A DNA stretch of 64,000 bases from Chaetoceros tenuissimus (GCA_021927905.1 BLLK01000032.1:62001-126000), one strand, 5' to 3'. Counted from the first letter of the stretch, positions 9,373 to 21,114 are shown. Translations and numbers: made by a program. The notes: a model not told the origin generated them from the letters alone.

Positions 9373-11296
9373 CTAATACATGGTATTTGAATGTTTCAAC
9401 TGTCCTGCCGTCTCATCTGTAGCATAGTAAGGAGGAACTGCATTCACTGTGGTTGCACTTTCGAGTCCGTAAGCATTACTAAATGACGGATTAGAATCTC
9501 TGTGAAGAGGACCCTGTGTAGCTGTCACTTTATCAATTTGTTGCATCCAAATTCTTGTCTTGTAGATACTGAAGAGGTCACGAACTAGCTCCCTAAAATC
9601 GACACGACAGCTTGCTTCGAAGAAAAACGTAAGCTTGTGGCGGTCAAATTGATATTCTGCATCCACTACATTCATAGGAAGACCTCTCTGAAGTGTCTTT
9701 GTTCTACATATTTTGAGTAATTCGGCCTCTTCTTCCTCTTTCAGTCTCAAAAGAGCAATCTCCTGGTCTGAAGCAAGACGGTTGATTCGTTTGAGCTGCA
9801 AATCTGGGATGCCTGCATTTGGTCCATTAAGTCTTGTTCCTGGATTGAATTTCTCAATCGGGATGCGGCTTAGTACAATACCGAGGTCCTCACCTCTATC
9901 AGCTTCAACTTTCACATATGATCCGATCTTAATATCCCCATTGATATGATCGGCGAGAAAAAAGTTCTTCTGTGATCTTTTAAACTTGACGGTGTAAACT
10001 GTATTTGGAATTTTCCCTGGCATTCCTTGAGGACGAGGATAGTTTTGATAATTTTGCGCACCATTTGGGTAATGAATGATTCTATCTTGATAGCTGTTCT
10101 GATTTACACGAACTTGATGTTCACTCGAGTATGGTGTTCCATGTGGAGTGTTATTATCTAAATCATAATTCTATGCAAAGCAAAAGTAGTGTTAGCATTG
10201 GATGTTGCATTTTTAGTGAGGGACAAAAGAGGGAGTATCTTACCTGCATATTCTTTCCCATTAGTGTTCCATTGTCAACGATACGCATGTCTGAGTATCC
10301 CTGATTCAATTTCATATGAGGTGCCTGATGTTGGTATGGAAAACTTGGTGAAACAGACGTCGCAGGACCTGAAGAAAATGAGCGAGGTCTATTATTGATG
10401 TAGTTTCCAGTCATGTATTGAGAATGACCGATAGAAGACGACCTTTCAGTCCAATCACTGGACCGAGATCTGTGTACAAAATCAGCCGACTTCACTCTCT
10501 GCCTTTGATTATGTAGACTATTATCGAAAGGGATAGAGTGAATTGAAGAGTGCATAGAAGCTGGACTCTCTTCGCCTTTACTAAAGCTTCCTTCTCTATG
10601 GAAACTGCCAATGCTTTCAACGTTGGTATATTGAAAGACCTCCCCTTCAATATCATTAGCAGATGTCGCTCTATGTCTATTTCCAAGATATTGCTCATTT
10701 TCATCAAGACACCCCATATTACTTAATGATGTGTTTGATCTACTGTTTGATACATTCCACATTCCAGATGAAGAATGCATCAAGTTTTCAGTAGTGTCTG
10801 AAGAATAACGTCTAGGTTGAGGGATGGACGATAGGTCGTGGAGTGAATGAGATCTTTCATCTTGACGAGATGGAAACGAGGCTGTCTTTTGTAGCATATA
10901 CCCAGACTCATTAGTCAAGTGTTCTTGAAAGGTAGGCAAAGACTTATGGATTCCTCCTCCTGAAAATAGAGTATTTTCTGTAGTGGCATATTTTTGAGAA
11001 CCCAATGAGTTCGATAAGCCTGCGTCTGAACGAGAACCTCTGAATCCAATTGGAGAGTTCAAGGCTGACCCACCAGCAATACGAGAGCTTCTTGTGGATG
11101 ATGTTGTCGACAAAGGCGAGCCTGGCATTCCGTTGAAGATTGCATGGTTGTTGCTATTTGAGAAATCGGAACTGCTATTTTTATAATGAAGATCCTCCCC
11201 GATACTAGACAAAGATGAGACTGACAATGCTGGAGGTCTATTCCCTCCTTTATTCATTGAGTCAAGAGAAAGCGAAGCAAAAGATGACTCAAACAT
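9373..11296 (-). CDS. PSP1 C-terminal domain protein with long Ser-rich N-terminus
   Basis: Two exons (11296-10244 and 10170-9373) join in phase 0 across a 73-bp intron (10171-10243; GTAAGA...CATAG) for 616 residues. The first 350 residues are disordered and rich in Ser, Asn and His, with many RxxS-like phosphosites. The PSP1 domain lies at about 400-565: YTVKFKRSQKNFFLADH, GSYVKVEADRGEDLGIVLS, then LPMNVVDAEYQFDRHKLTFFF and VDFRELVRDLFSIYKTRIWM, all characteristic of PSP1/YaaT proteins. Eukaryotic PSP1 proteins were linked to suppression of DNA polymerase defects in yeast and to RNA-binding complexes in trypanosomatids; the biochemical role is uncertain. No targeting signal is visible, so a cytosolic or nuclear protein is inferred. 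Confidence 0.8.
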
Positions 11297-12132
11297 TTTT
11301 GTTTCTGTGTCTACACCACAACTATGTTGAAATGAATGAGTAAGTTATGAATAAAGCCAATATTATGAAGATAACGGCAAGGGTGAGAGAGAGCACGAAA
11401 TATCTTGAAACCTAGAAAAGAATGAGGCAGATGATCAAGCAGAGTTGTATTCAACTGAGTATTTCTTTCTAGATGGGTCAAAGAGAGAATCTCCAAAAAG
11501 ATACTGAATACTTCAAAGTTTTAATTCCTTTGTTTTACTTAGTCATGTTCGTTCGTTGAGATTGATGTGTCTTTTCAAAAGGGTCTCCCATCCAATCAAG
11601 CGATATCCAATAAGAAGTAAAAAGCTCTCCAAAGATCAAAGAAGTTTTGACGTGCAGAACTAAAATAGCTTTTGACAGGCGGCTTCCGAACAGTGAGGAT
11701 CAAACACATCTTTTTTTGCGAAGATTCGGATGGTGAGAATATACCTTCCAATCCACAGGTAGAACTCACCTTTTTCGATTTTTATTCCCAACAGTATTGG
11801 AATCTTTTGTATTGTAGTGAGAATCAGACATGGTGAGTGAATTTGTACTGTTTCATACAAAAGATTCTATCATAGAGATAGAATGTGCTTTGATAAGAGC
11901 GAGGGGTTCTCCCGTTGTGGTTGCTCATCAGAAGAGATCCTCCATCTCAGAAAACGGTCATTGCTTTCGCGCCAAAAAATCCTAACTGCAACCTTTTTTA
12001 CATAATTTCACTTTCTTTGGTATTTTCATTTATACTTGTACGAGTTTGTCACTACTGTACAATGAATATTGATTCTCTTAATTTATATAACGATAGGGAG
12101 CACAAGAGATAAAGTGAAAAGTTTGCAACCTG
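11297..12132. other. Intergenic stretch, no gene seen
   Basis: About 840 bp upstream of the PSP1-domain gene and downstream of the coiled-coil gene. Several short frames (11311-11496, 11660-11860, 11915-12112) carry no recognisable motif. It includes two GATAGAATGTG-like AT-rich stretches but no clear repeat or RNA. Confidence 0.35.
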
Positions 12133-14721
12133 TCACCTGGTTTTTCTATGTAAAGATCGCATTTGTGGACGAACTCTAGTAGTTACAGTAGACCTTCGTC
12201 TCAATGGAACAATGACACGCTTAGGCATAGAGGAAGTCCCAAGGGATTGGCAATATGGAAACATTGGTGGTGTCATTGATCTTCCAAGAGGAAGGGCATT
12301 ATGATTTACTTTTGTAGCCATGGAATGATTTACCCCATCTGGATGGACATCATTGCAACCAATACACTTGTAGCCAATCATTAGAGAATCTCCTGTTAAA
12401 CCACTATTTTTTGTAATTCTTTCTTTGGTACCCCTAAGTAGCTTCTTTACTAAGCCCAAAACTTGTTCTCGTGTAACTTTATCATTCAGATCGGACTTTA
12501 CATTGGCCAATGCTGCTTTGACTGTGTCGTCAATGCCGACATGCTTGAGGACTGACTTCTCCAGGTCTTGCAACATTTCAGTAATCTGCTTTTGATCCGG
12601 TTTGTCGGCTAGTTTTGATGTAATCCTATCCATTTCTTTCTCTACGACCTTCAAACCCTCCAGTCTTGTGGATATAACGTCGTTCATGTTTGAGGTAATA
12701 GATTCTGTTGCATTTCGTATTCTTTCCTCGACAGATAAGGACAATACATCCTCAGTTGGACCTTGATTTTCCAAAAAGGCAATCCTTTCCTTACAATCGC
12801 TGACATTGTCAAAGATTCTTTGTAAAGACTCCTCGTTCGATGCCATCGAAGAATCCACCATAGTTGATATTTGCTGTAGTTTGTCATTTACTTCAGTTTT
12901 ACTTGCCTTTTGTTTATCGAGAAGATTGATTTGCTCTTGAACAGTAGGAGAATTGACTTCGTTTGACACTTCATCTACTAATTCCATTGACTCATTGTGG
13001 GTCTGTTGGCTCAACTTTGCCATTTCATTGTTCAACTCAGTTCTAGATACTTTTGTATCAAGCTGTTCCTTCATAGCTTGTATAGAAATTTTGACTTGAT
13101 CGATTTCTTCATTGGTGGCATTTACTTGCCTATCTTGCTGCTCTAGTGAGTGTATTGGGTCAACATCGCTATCAGCTGGCTCTGTAATTACCAGTCTTGC
13201 CTTGCGCGACTCTTCACAATTTGACTCTAATTTCAAGAGTCTGCTGGAAATATTCGAAATGTTTTTCTTTAGCCTCTTCTCCTGATCAATTAGGTGCAGC
13301 AGGAGACCCTGGCGTTTTGAATTCGCTACTTTTGTATTGTCCGCATCAAACGCGTTTGTGATTCTACTCGATGGTTCTTTGCTTTCACTCTGATTTGTTG
13401 CTTCGTCATTATCTGATTGACTCTGTGTAAATGTTGTCTGAACAACTGTGGTACCAGTGTTTGGTCTGTCACTAGAGATTGGTGAATGCATCTCAATAGG
13501 TGCTATCGTAGACTCTATATTGGATGTAGATGGCTCCGAAGCAGCCAAACACGAGTCGCCATGATTTTTACTTGATTCTACTCCAGATGATGATATTTTC
13601 AGAGAAGAATCTGTTGCATCATTTTTATTTACTTCCTCGTCTACTTCCTCCTTTATTTCGGGGTCTTCAATGAAACGGTGTTTTGCACCATCATTATCCA
13701 TGGCACCAAATCCTGATAGAAAGCTCTCTACCAAGGATACTCTTCGGTTGAAATGTTGCAAATCAGATTGCGATGAAGATGAAGGGATGGTACCAGGAAG
13801 TTTATCTAGCATGTTCTTTATATCATTCACTTCAGTCTGCATCAACTCTGCATCGTTTTCGAGTCGTTTCAATCTTGCAGACAACGTTTTATCTTTCTTC
13901 AGTTCTCTTGTCGTGACAATAGAAGCTCGTCGAGATTTTACAATATTCCACTTTGAATTCTTTGTTTTGAGCGCAGTATCCACATTCTGAGTTTCATCAT
14001 TTTTGCTATTGACATCACAAACCATTTCTTTCTCTGCATCATTTTCATCGGAAACTGTCTTTCCTTCTGGCTGTAATTCTTCTTGATCATCAGTTGATAT
14101 ATCCATTGGAACCTCCTCCGAAGATGGCTCACCAGAAGATGATTCCTTTTGCTCCCTTTCTTCATTATCCAAGTCAATCGACTCTCCTACTAAAGAATAA
14201 TTATCGAAATCTTGTTTCTCGATATCAGTAGGATCAACACATCCCTCGTGTGACTCTTCCATGTCATCATCATCAAGCTGAAGATTGTGGGACATGACAT
14301 TCACCTCAAATTGGAGTGCTTTTAAATCATACTTATTAGCAAACAATTCCTCTCTCAAATCTTGTGTAGACTCTTCTAATACCTTCACTTTTGATTGAAG
14401 GATATGATTGTCTTTCAGAATCTCATTAGCATATTTCAACTTGTCTAGCATTTCCAGATTCGATTCTTGTAAAGTCGACACATTTTTCAAAAGAGCTTGA
14501 TTTTGGTCCCGTAGTTCCTCATTCTGCTCACGTAGAAAGACATGCTTTTTGTCCTGCTCCTGTATCAAACCAAGAATATAATGAAGTGCTTTTTCGATAC
14601 CTTGAGTGGGACCTAGAAACAAATCTGAAATGTGAGTATTCAATTCTTCGGAGAGTGAAGAAGAAGATTGAATTAAGTTCGACATATTGGAATGACCATG
14701 GTTCTTTGGTTCATCCAACAT
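12133..14721 (-). CDS. Large coiled-coil protein with C-terminal Cys motif
   Basis: The first ATG in this frame is at 14721-14719, giving 862 residues without introns. Residues about 45-150 form a strong coiled coil (LGLIQEQDKKHVFLREQNEE). An acidic, Ser-rich middle region follows, and from about 460 to 745 there are several further heptad segments with SMC-like spacing (TEVNDKLQQISTMVDSS, TSKLADKPDQKQITEMLQDL). Near the end is a YKCIGCN motif followed by a His- and Arg-rich basic tail with RRRSTVTTRVRP. A CxxC next to such coils is reminiscent of the DUF4795 proteins of cilia, but this is a weak resemblance. It is divergently oriented to the C2/EF-hand gene with about 210 bp between the starts. 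Function is unknown. Confidence 0.65.
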   Translation of the reverse strand: MLDEPKNHGHSNMSNLIQSSSSLSEELNTHISDLFLGPTQGIEKALHYILGLIQEQDKKHVFLREQNEELRDQNQALLKNVSTLQESNLEMLDKLKYANEILKDNHILQSKVKVLEESTQDLREELFANKYDLKALQFEVNVMSHNLQLDDDDMEESHEGCVDPTDIEKQDFDNYSLVGESIDLDNEEREQKESSSGEPSSEEVPMDISTDDQEELQPEGKTVSDENDAEKEMVCDVNSKNDETQNVDTALKTKNSKWNIVKSRRASIVTTRELKKDKTLSARLKRLENDAELMQTEVNDIKNMLDKLPGTIPSSSSQSDLQHFNRRVSLVESFLSGFGAMDNDGAKHRFIEDPEIKEEVDEEVNKNDATDSSLKISSSGVESSKNHGDSCLAASEPSTSNIESTIAPIEMHSPISSDRPNTGTTVVQTTFTQSQSDNDEATNQSESKEPSSRITNAFDADNTKVANSKRQGLLLHLIDQEKRLKKNISNISSRLLKLESNCEESRKARLVITEPADSDVDPIHSLEQQDRQVNATNEEIDQVKISIQAMKEQLDTKVSRTELNNEMAKLSQQTHNESMELVDEVSNEVNSPTVQEQINLLDKQKASKTEVNDKLQQISTMVDSSMASNEESLQRIFDNVSDCKERIAFLENQGPTEDVLSLSVEERIRNATESITSNMNDVISTRLEGLKVVEKEMDRITSKLADKPDQKQITEMLQDLEKSVLKHVGIDDTVKAALANVKSDLNDKVTREQVLGLVKKLLRGTKERITKNSGLTGDSLMIGYKCIGCNDVHPDGVNHSMATKVNHNALPLGRSMTPPMFPYCQSLGTSSMPKRVIVPLRRRSTVTTRVRPQMRSLHRKTR

Positions 14722-14929
14722 GCATTCGAATGAAAAAGTCAAAGAAAAGAACAGGAGATATCCGATGCCACACTTGTTGTTTTTGGTGTCTCAAATAGTA
14801 CACTAATGAACTTACTTCACACTTCACCAGAGAATGTGACACAAGAACAAGCCTCATGAATAAGTGAAAAGAAGGAAAATCTTTGCATGTTTTGAAACTA
14901 TAGTCAATTGAAAGGTAGTTCTGGAATTT

Positions 14930-17235
14930 ATGAGTGAAACAATAGTAAGAGATAATCGATTTGTTTCTCTTGATCCTCCAGGACGAAGAAATTCATCATT
15001 CACAAGTGACCGTAATCGAAGACGTAAGTACCTTCAACAACGTGTCATCTGATAATCATTTCAGAATACCTAATCTTTCTCTATTATTCATCAAATAGGA
15101 CCGCCACCATCCATTGCTCCTCCGAATGGGCCTCCTGTTGGAGGCCAATATAGGATGCCCACGAAACCACCATCTGCAAATGGTCCAGACATATCTAGAA
15201 GACATTCTATTGGAGCACCTATGAATCTCAATCGTAACCTTGACGGTCAAATGCATGGAAGAAATTTTGAAACGAGACCAAACAGACCTCCTCCATCGAG
15301 TCCCTATAATATGGCAAGTATACATTCACCATTACACCTAAATAGTCAAAGTTCAGTGATGCCAATGAATCCCATGGCCTTTGGAAATCCAGGTATGAGC
15401 CCAGCTCGAAATGGCTTTGCACCAAACATGAAACTTGGACAGCCACCAAGAGGACCTCCTCCTGGAATGGTAAATGTGCTCCAGGGAATCCGTCCTAATA
15501 TGAACCCCCCACTTCATGTAAATACATCTCCAGCGCATGGAACATTGGACCAGGTGGAAATAGCTGGTAGTCGAAGTCCACATAGTCAGTTAAGTGCCGC
15601 CTCGATGACTCCAAAGGGACCAGGTCGATTCGACAGCAGGAAGCAGCAAAATACACCCTCCGGGGCACCGTTACCTTCTACAGCACGAGATCCTAGAATC
15701 AATCTTGCATCTACTCCCATTTCCAACATGAAATCTAAATATCCGAATTCACCATATCCCACGGATATTTCACAACTCGGACCACCTCCAGCAGACGTTG
15801 TTTCCTTCAAACCTCCATTTTCCATAGAACCTATGAAGCCATTTGGGAAGCTTATATTGACTGTTATCCGTGGAAAGAGTTTGAAAGCTGGTATTGGTAC
15901 CCTAGGACCTGCAAATCCATATGTAAAACTTAAAGTCGGTAACAATGAAGTAAAAACACCTGTACATACTGAAGGTGGAAAGAATCCTTCATGGAATAAA
16001 ACTTTTGAGTTCGAAATCACTACCGAGAAGAATATGGAAATTGAGATATTTGATGAAGAACCCGTCGGTAAAGATAGATTCATGGGGAAAGCAAGTGTCA
16101 GTATATTAGATTGGATGGCACTCAAAACTTTTGAAGGAAACATTGAAGTTATTGACAATCAAGGATCATTGGCTGGAGATTTGGTTCTCAAGGCTGACTT
16201 TCACACAGAAGACGATATACAATCTAAACCAAAGTCCAAGGCAGAAGCAAAATCGAAATCCTCAGAATTCTCGGACCAAGACATTCTAGATGCTTTTCGA
16301 TCCTTTGATTTAGATAAAAATAATTACGTAGGGGCTGCTGAATTACGGCATGTCCTAGTCAATATTGGTGAAAGAGTTACAGATGAAGAGGTATGTATAT
16401 GTTTTCGTCAAGGTTTTGTTTTTATTTGGATTTAGGTGGACTAACCTTGAATTGAATGAAAGGTGGATGAGATGATACGAATGGTGGATAAAGATGGAGA
16501 TGGTCAGGTGAGCTTTGATGAATTTTACAAAATGGTTACTGGAGGAAAGAGTGCTCCTCATGGATTGGGAAGAGGAGGCAAGCATGGAATGATGGCCCAA
16601 GGATCGCAAAGTTCATCTTTGTCTCTACAAGCAGCTGCCCATGCAAGAGACTCAAAACGAAAGCTATTAGAAGACTTTGCTAGGGAGAAAAATCTCAAAC
16701 CAGAGTCAATCAAAAAAGCTCACAAAAGATATATTTCCATAGACAAAAACAATACTGGTTTGATTGATTACATTGAGTTCTGCGACATGCTTCAACTCGA
16801 TCCAGACTATGAATGTGAGGTAGTTTTCTCTCAATACGACTATCGAAAATCTGGCATGATTGATGCAAAGGAGGTCTTGATTGCTCTTGCGAATTTCACA
16901 GGTGCTGGAAAAGAAGACAAGTAAGTTTGGTATTTTGTTTAATTTTCTTTCACATTTAAGCGAATTCTCACGCATTGCCTTTCAATAGATTGAAGTTTGC
17001 CTTTTTACTTTTTGACGAGGATAACAATGGTGTCATAACGAAGAATGAATTGGTCAATATATTGAAAGCAAACCACATGGCTAAAACAACTGCTGAGGTA
17101 AACCGAAAAGCTGAGACTATCATGGCTCAAGTAGATAAGAACGGAGATGGAGTACTTAGTTTTGATGAGTTTGTGACTATATCCAAGAAGTTTCCAAATA
17201 TTCTTTTTCCTTCTATGTCGAAAAGAAAGATTTAG
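14930..17235 (+). CDS. C2 domain plus six EF-hand calcium-binding protein
   Basis: Four exons (14930-15023, 15099-16390, 16463-16920, 16989-17235) keep frame across introns of 75, 72 and 68 bp and encode 696 residues. The N-terminus (about 1-240) is Pro/Asn/Met-rich and disordered. A C2 domain follows at about 270-395 ([48 protein letters not shown]). Six EF-hand loops come after a Lys/Ser linker: [60 protein letters not shown] and [12 protein letters not shown]. The second and sixth are textbook calcium loops; the fourth is poor. The C2 domain keeps some but not all calcium-site acids. The inferred role is calcium-dependent membrane association or sensing. No membrane segment or targeting peptide is seen. 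Confidence 0.85.
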
Positions 17236-17290
17236 ATCTGAGAGAATATAATTATGGGATGTGTTTATGTTTTCCTATCAATTCTTATTT

Positions 17291-18471
17291 TTATATATTT
17301 TCAAGATTGACCCTTGCAATTGAGACTTGGGGAGTGTTCGGGTTGACTTCACCTCTTGCGCATGCAATTACATGAGGAGCTTTAGGACAAAATTCAATCT
17401 CATCACAACCAAAACCTACGGCAGCACCTCTACTCCGATCATTTCTCTTTTCGAGACTAAGAATTCCAATTTCTTCGCCTGATACAGGGTCAGCTAAATC
17501 AATTCCAGCCTCTTCACTGCAACAAGCCAACATGCTTGAATCGAAAGAAAATGCCACGCTGCGGATGAACTTTGTTCGTCTTGATATAGTTTTTTCACAT
17601 ACCATGGATTTGACATCCCACAAGCCAACTAATGCATCATTTCCTCCAGTAGCAAGACGTTTGCCATCAGGAGAGAAACTTAAAGTATAAATAGGTCCAC
17701 TGTGACCGACAAAAGTGTGCTCACATGGCTTGTCTTTACCAGTTTTCCAATCATAAACATGAATAAGTCCCATACCATCAGTTATTCTTCTCGCCGCAGA
17801 TACTAAATGAGTTCCAGATGGCGAGAAATGTGTTTCTGCCAAGACATTTTCAAATTGGAAAACTTTGACCTCTGTAGCAGATGTCGACGCTCCTCGCAGT
17901 TTTCTCACATCCAAAACACGTACTGTATTATCCTTCTCAGTAACAACTAAATGATTATCAGAATTCACATTTTCCCATTCCACACTAGCAGCACAATTTC
18001 CTTTGGATGACTTGAGTGGAATTTTTGCAAATGCAGTCGAGGATGTCGACGATCTTGTGTGATTGTTGTTGTTGCCATGATTTTCTCTCAAATCCCAAAG
18101 TTGAACAGTCTTATCTTCTACATTTGTACAGAGAATAGAAGGATTCTTTGGATGAAATCGAACCCGATCGACAGGAGCATTATGTTGTAAGGTTGTCGTT
18201 TCCCTAATGACACTTGGATAAGTTGAGCTGGATGTCGGTATGAATTCTGTTGGCCATAGTTTGGCAGTATTATGAGATGATGACGCTAATACTCTTCCTG
18301 TTGTATTCCAGCTGACACTGACAGACTAAAAATAATTAGCTTTTCTCATTTTTGTTAAATTTATCATCAAGAAGTCCGAAAGAGTTTTCTGAAGCAACTT
18401 ACAGAATTTCTTCGATCACAGCCCCCACAGTCAACCAATATAGAGTTGCTCAATTTTAGCTGCTTAGGCAT
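17291..18471 (-). CDS. THOC3: THO complex subunit 3-like WD40 protein
   Basis: Exon 1 (18471-18403, 23 codons) and exon 2 (18325-17291) are joined in phase 0 across a 77-bp intron, giving 367 residues. The WD40 propeller spans nearly the whole protein. Repeats include NTTGRVLASSSHNTAKLW, VRFHPKNPSILCTNVEDKTV and DGKRLATGGNDALVGLWDV. The block ending in DALVGLWDVKSMVCEKTISR, followed by RSVAFSFDSSMLACCSEEAG, closely parallels the THOC3/Tex1 repeat with DALVSLWDVDELVC and FSHDGKMLASASED. THOC3 belongs to the THO/TREX complex that couples transcription to mRNA export in the nucleus. An Asn/His/Thr/Ser-rich insert (HGNNNNHTRSSTSS) interrupts the second blade. It is convergent with the EF-hand gene, 55 bp apart. 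Confidence 0.8.
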
Positions 18472-18991
18472 TGTATAGTGTATTTAATTTCTTCTTCGTG
18501 TACTTGTCAATCCTTTGGCATCATTTGGACTTCCTTCATGAGATACCTGTTCATTTTTCTCATCAAAAACATGTGATTAGAAATTGTGAAAAAGATGTAT
18601 CTTTGGTCTTATCCCCTCTCTATTATGCAATCAGGATGCTATTTGACAGGATGAAATAATGTTAGTTAACTTTCTTCCAAATATTTATGGTGAACTCTTC
18701 TTCAACACAGAACACAGCAATCGACGAAACAATAATACATTGCTATTGTACGTACAAGGTACTATTAGACAAAAGTTTTTAAACATTCTTTTTTTTATTA
18801 TTACGCCGTGATATTAGGATGTCGTCCATGGCAAACGATGAACCGCTACAATTCAACACAATAAAATTCTCATTGAACACATGCACAATACAACCGCACT
18901 GCCATAAACACTAGAACTTTAAGCACTTCACCACAACAGCCCATTAATTGTCCTCCATGCCGTCCAAACATCCAAACCACTAACGATCCGC
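18472..18991. other. Intergenic stretch, no gene seen
   Basis: About 520 bp that holds the THOC3-like promoter and the 3' flank of the eL15 gene. It is AT-rich in the middle and I see no RNA gene. Confidence 0.35.
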
Positions 18992-19609
18992 TTAACGGAA
19001 ACGCTTGAGGCGCATAGTGTTGCGACGAAGCCACGCAGCACGGTAAGAACCTCCCTTGATTCCGTTTGCACGGTGTCCACTCTTGCGAAGTCCACGAGAC
19101 TTGCGTCCAGCAGAAGTAAGTCCACGGCACTCTCTGTGGTTGTGAACTGGGTTGCAGATCCAGTTGATACGAGGATCGTTACGGATCTTGGTGTGGGATG
19201 GGTCTACAAGAATAATTTCGTAGTATTTCATGGTTGCATCCTGGTTAATCCAGTAAGAGTTCAATACACGAAGGTTGGAGAACTTGCGTCCTACCTTCTC
19301 CTCAGCTACAGATTGAAGGTTACGCTCGAACTTGAGGTGGTTGATACCCTGGTGCTTTGGCTTTCCGAATACCATACCTCTGTGGTTCTGACGCTTGCGT
19401 CCTCCACGACGTACTCCAATGCGTACAATTACGTATCCCTGCTTAGCCTTGTATCCAAGACGGTGAGCCTTCTCGGTACGGGTTGGCTTGCTGCAACGAA
19501 CCATCTTTGGGCGTTGACGGTACTCCCACGCTCTTACACGAAGAAGGAAACGAAGTGCATCACTTTGCTTGTGACGCCAAAGCTCTTCCATGTACTTGTA
19601 TGCTCCCAT
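18992..19609 (-). CDS. RPL15: 60S ribosomal protein eL15
   Basis: The 205-residue protein has the full eL15 length and sequence: [17 protein letters not shown] at the N-terminus, RVRAWEYRQ, the [12 protein letters not shown] block, [17 protein letters not shown], and [13 protein letters not shown] near the end. eL15 is a core large-subunit protein that binds 28S rRNA. Codon use is strongly biased (mostly CGT/CGA for Arg, AAG for Lys, TCC/TCT for Ser), as expected for a highly expressed gene and unlike its AT-rich neighbours. Just upstream of the ATG a TTTTAG acceptor (AG at 19622-19621) and a GTGAGT donor at 19869 suggest a 249-bp intron in the 5' leader; this is inferred. It is divergent to the eL28 gene. 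Confidence 0.95.
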   Translation of the reverse strand: MGAYKYMEELWRHKQSDALRFLLRVRAWEYRQRPKMVRCSKPTRTEKAHRLGYKAKQGYVIVRIGVRRGGRKRQNHRGMVFGKPKHQGINHLKFERNLQSVAEEKVGRKFSNLRVLNSYWINQDATMKYYEIILVDPSHTKIRNDPRINWICNPVHNHRECRGLTSAGRKSRGLRKSGHRANGIKGGSYRAAWLRRNTMRLKRFR

Positions 19610-19869
19610 ATTTGCAAAATCTAAAAGAGAAAAGGTTGAATTGTGAGAAGAGTATCAAATGATGAGCGTTTTGTTTCAGGATATGAGTTCTTTCGACGCT
19701 GAAAGCCACAGAAAAACATGTGTATGGAAGAAACAGGTTCTAGAGTTGGAGCCATTCGCAAGGAATGGATTCCTCACTTGTTCCACATCTCATTCCACGC
19801 ATCATGAAGAGTGCGGGTTATATCAGCGTCGGGTCAACATTGGATAGCACATAAGATGCATCAACTCAC

Positions 19870-20670
19870 CGACGGTAAAATTTTGTGAGTGTGAAAAGTG
19901 TTGGATGGATGTTGTGAGGACTAGTTTTCTTGATTTCAGTGGTTGTCATTTTCGCGCCAAAATTTAACCGCAAAATTTAGGCAGTTGCAGTATCCATATA
20001 CGTACGTGTGAATTTACCGCATTACTCAAATTTCAACTGCATGAAACACAAGAAAAAACATCGACTACCTCTCTAGTAGCTACGTTTAGGTCCACTTTTG
20101 CTTGCAAGGTACGACGGCTTAGCTTTGATGCAAGGATGATACGCTCAAGAACATGATAGGAAAAAATAGATTTGTTGCCTATGATTATATGTGGAGTGGC
20201 AAAAAGGTTGGGGATTGTGACGACAGGTCTGAGATTATTCATTAGGATGCATGTTAGCATGAACCTGAGCCATGTCTTCTGGTGTTTGGACAAGATGAGA
20301 CGTATGTTGCAGGATTTTTCAAGGCAACAATAACAAGATACTGTAGGAAGATAGGAAACGTTCAATCCTCTTCGAATTCTATGGAACCTAGAAAAGGAGA
20401 ATTATGAAAGAAAAAAGTTTGGTCTGGAGAAGAAAAAATGTTGTATCAGTATCAAACCTTCGCAATTGCGATGAAGAGGCTATATTGGCAATCACAGGTG
20501 ACGAAAGAAATTTACAAATATCTATAGGATTTCTCAATGGAATAGCAACCGTGCTGCTGAAAATGTCGGAAGAAAATGAAATTTGAGCGTATCATCCTCT
20601 GCAAGTAGATTGTTTTATCATGCTTCTAACATGTTTTCTTTTCCAATAGTCACTTTATTAATATTTCAAA
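19870..20670. promoter_or_regulatory. Divergent promoter region between eL15 and eL28
   Basis: About 800 bp lie between the two divergent ribosomal-protein genes, so both promoters should be here. A likely 3' splice site (pyrimidine-rich, ending CCAATAG at 20649) sits 21 bp before the eL28 ATG and, with a possible donor at about 20500 or 20600, suggests a 5' UTR intron. No coding frame here has a recognisable motif. Confidence 0.45.
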
Positions 20671-21114
20671 ATGGTAGCAGTATCTAATCAGCTTATCTGG
20701 GAGTGTGTTAAGAACAACAACTCTTTCTTGAAGAAGGTTAATGGACGCACTAAGCGTTCCGGAACTATGCGTTTCTCTGTTGAGAAGAACAACCTTCGTT
20801 CCCTTTCTTCTTACAAGCAGTCTGGAATTGCTTCCACTCAAGCTGTAGGAGTTGCTTCCAAGGATGATGCTGCTGTTCTTTACACCAAGACCGCATCCAA
20901 GGCTGCTTCCACCACTGCTATTGCTGAGACCCCTATCAACAAGCCATTCAAGAAGGTAGTAGCTACCATCGAGAAGAGTATTGCTGATAACTTCTACAGA
21001 CCTGACCTTAAGAATGATGCTCTTGCTAAATACTCTGCTGTATACCAGGCTAACAGACGCGCGAAGGGAGTAAAGAAGGTAGTACCAGTAAAGAAGGGAC
21101 GTGGAAGTGCATAA
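20671..21114 (+). CDS. RPL28: 60S ribosomal protein eL28
   Basis: A single coding exon encodes 147 residues. The start MVAVSNQLIWECVKNNNSFL and the following GRTKRSGTMRFSVEKNNLR match eL28, where the first block reads SAxLQWMVVRNCSSFLIKR and includes F-S-x-E-x-x-N-L. The rest is a basic protein ending in KKVVPVKKGRGSA. eL28 is a eukaryote-specific protein of the large subunit surface. Codons are highly biased (AAG, GCT, TCC, CGT/CGC), as in the eL15 gene. Together with eL15 this makes a small divergent pair of ribosomal protein genes. Confidence 0.9.
   Translation: MVAVSNQLIWECVKNNNSFLKKVNGRTKRSGTMRFSVEKNNLRSLSSYKQSGIASTQAVGVASKDDAAVLYTKTASKAASTTAIAETPINKPFKKVVATIEKSIADNFYRPDLKNDALAKYSAVYQANRRAKGVKKVVPVKKGRGSA

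Noticed and set aside
19073-19624. 183-residue plus-strand frame over eL15
   Set aside because: It is antisense to the conserved eL15 coding exon and has no recognisable motif.
19621-19869. Possible C/D snoRNA in the eL15 leader intron (ATGATGCG...CCTGAAAC)
   Set aside because: Box C is imperfect, there is no terminal stem and I cannot place a rRNA target; weak compared with the U14 pair.
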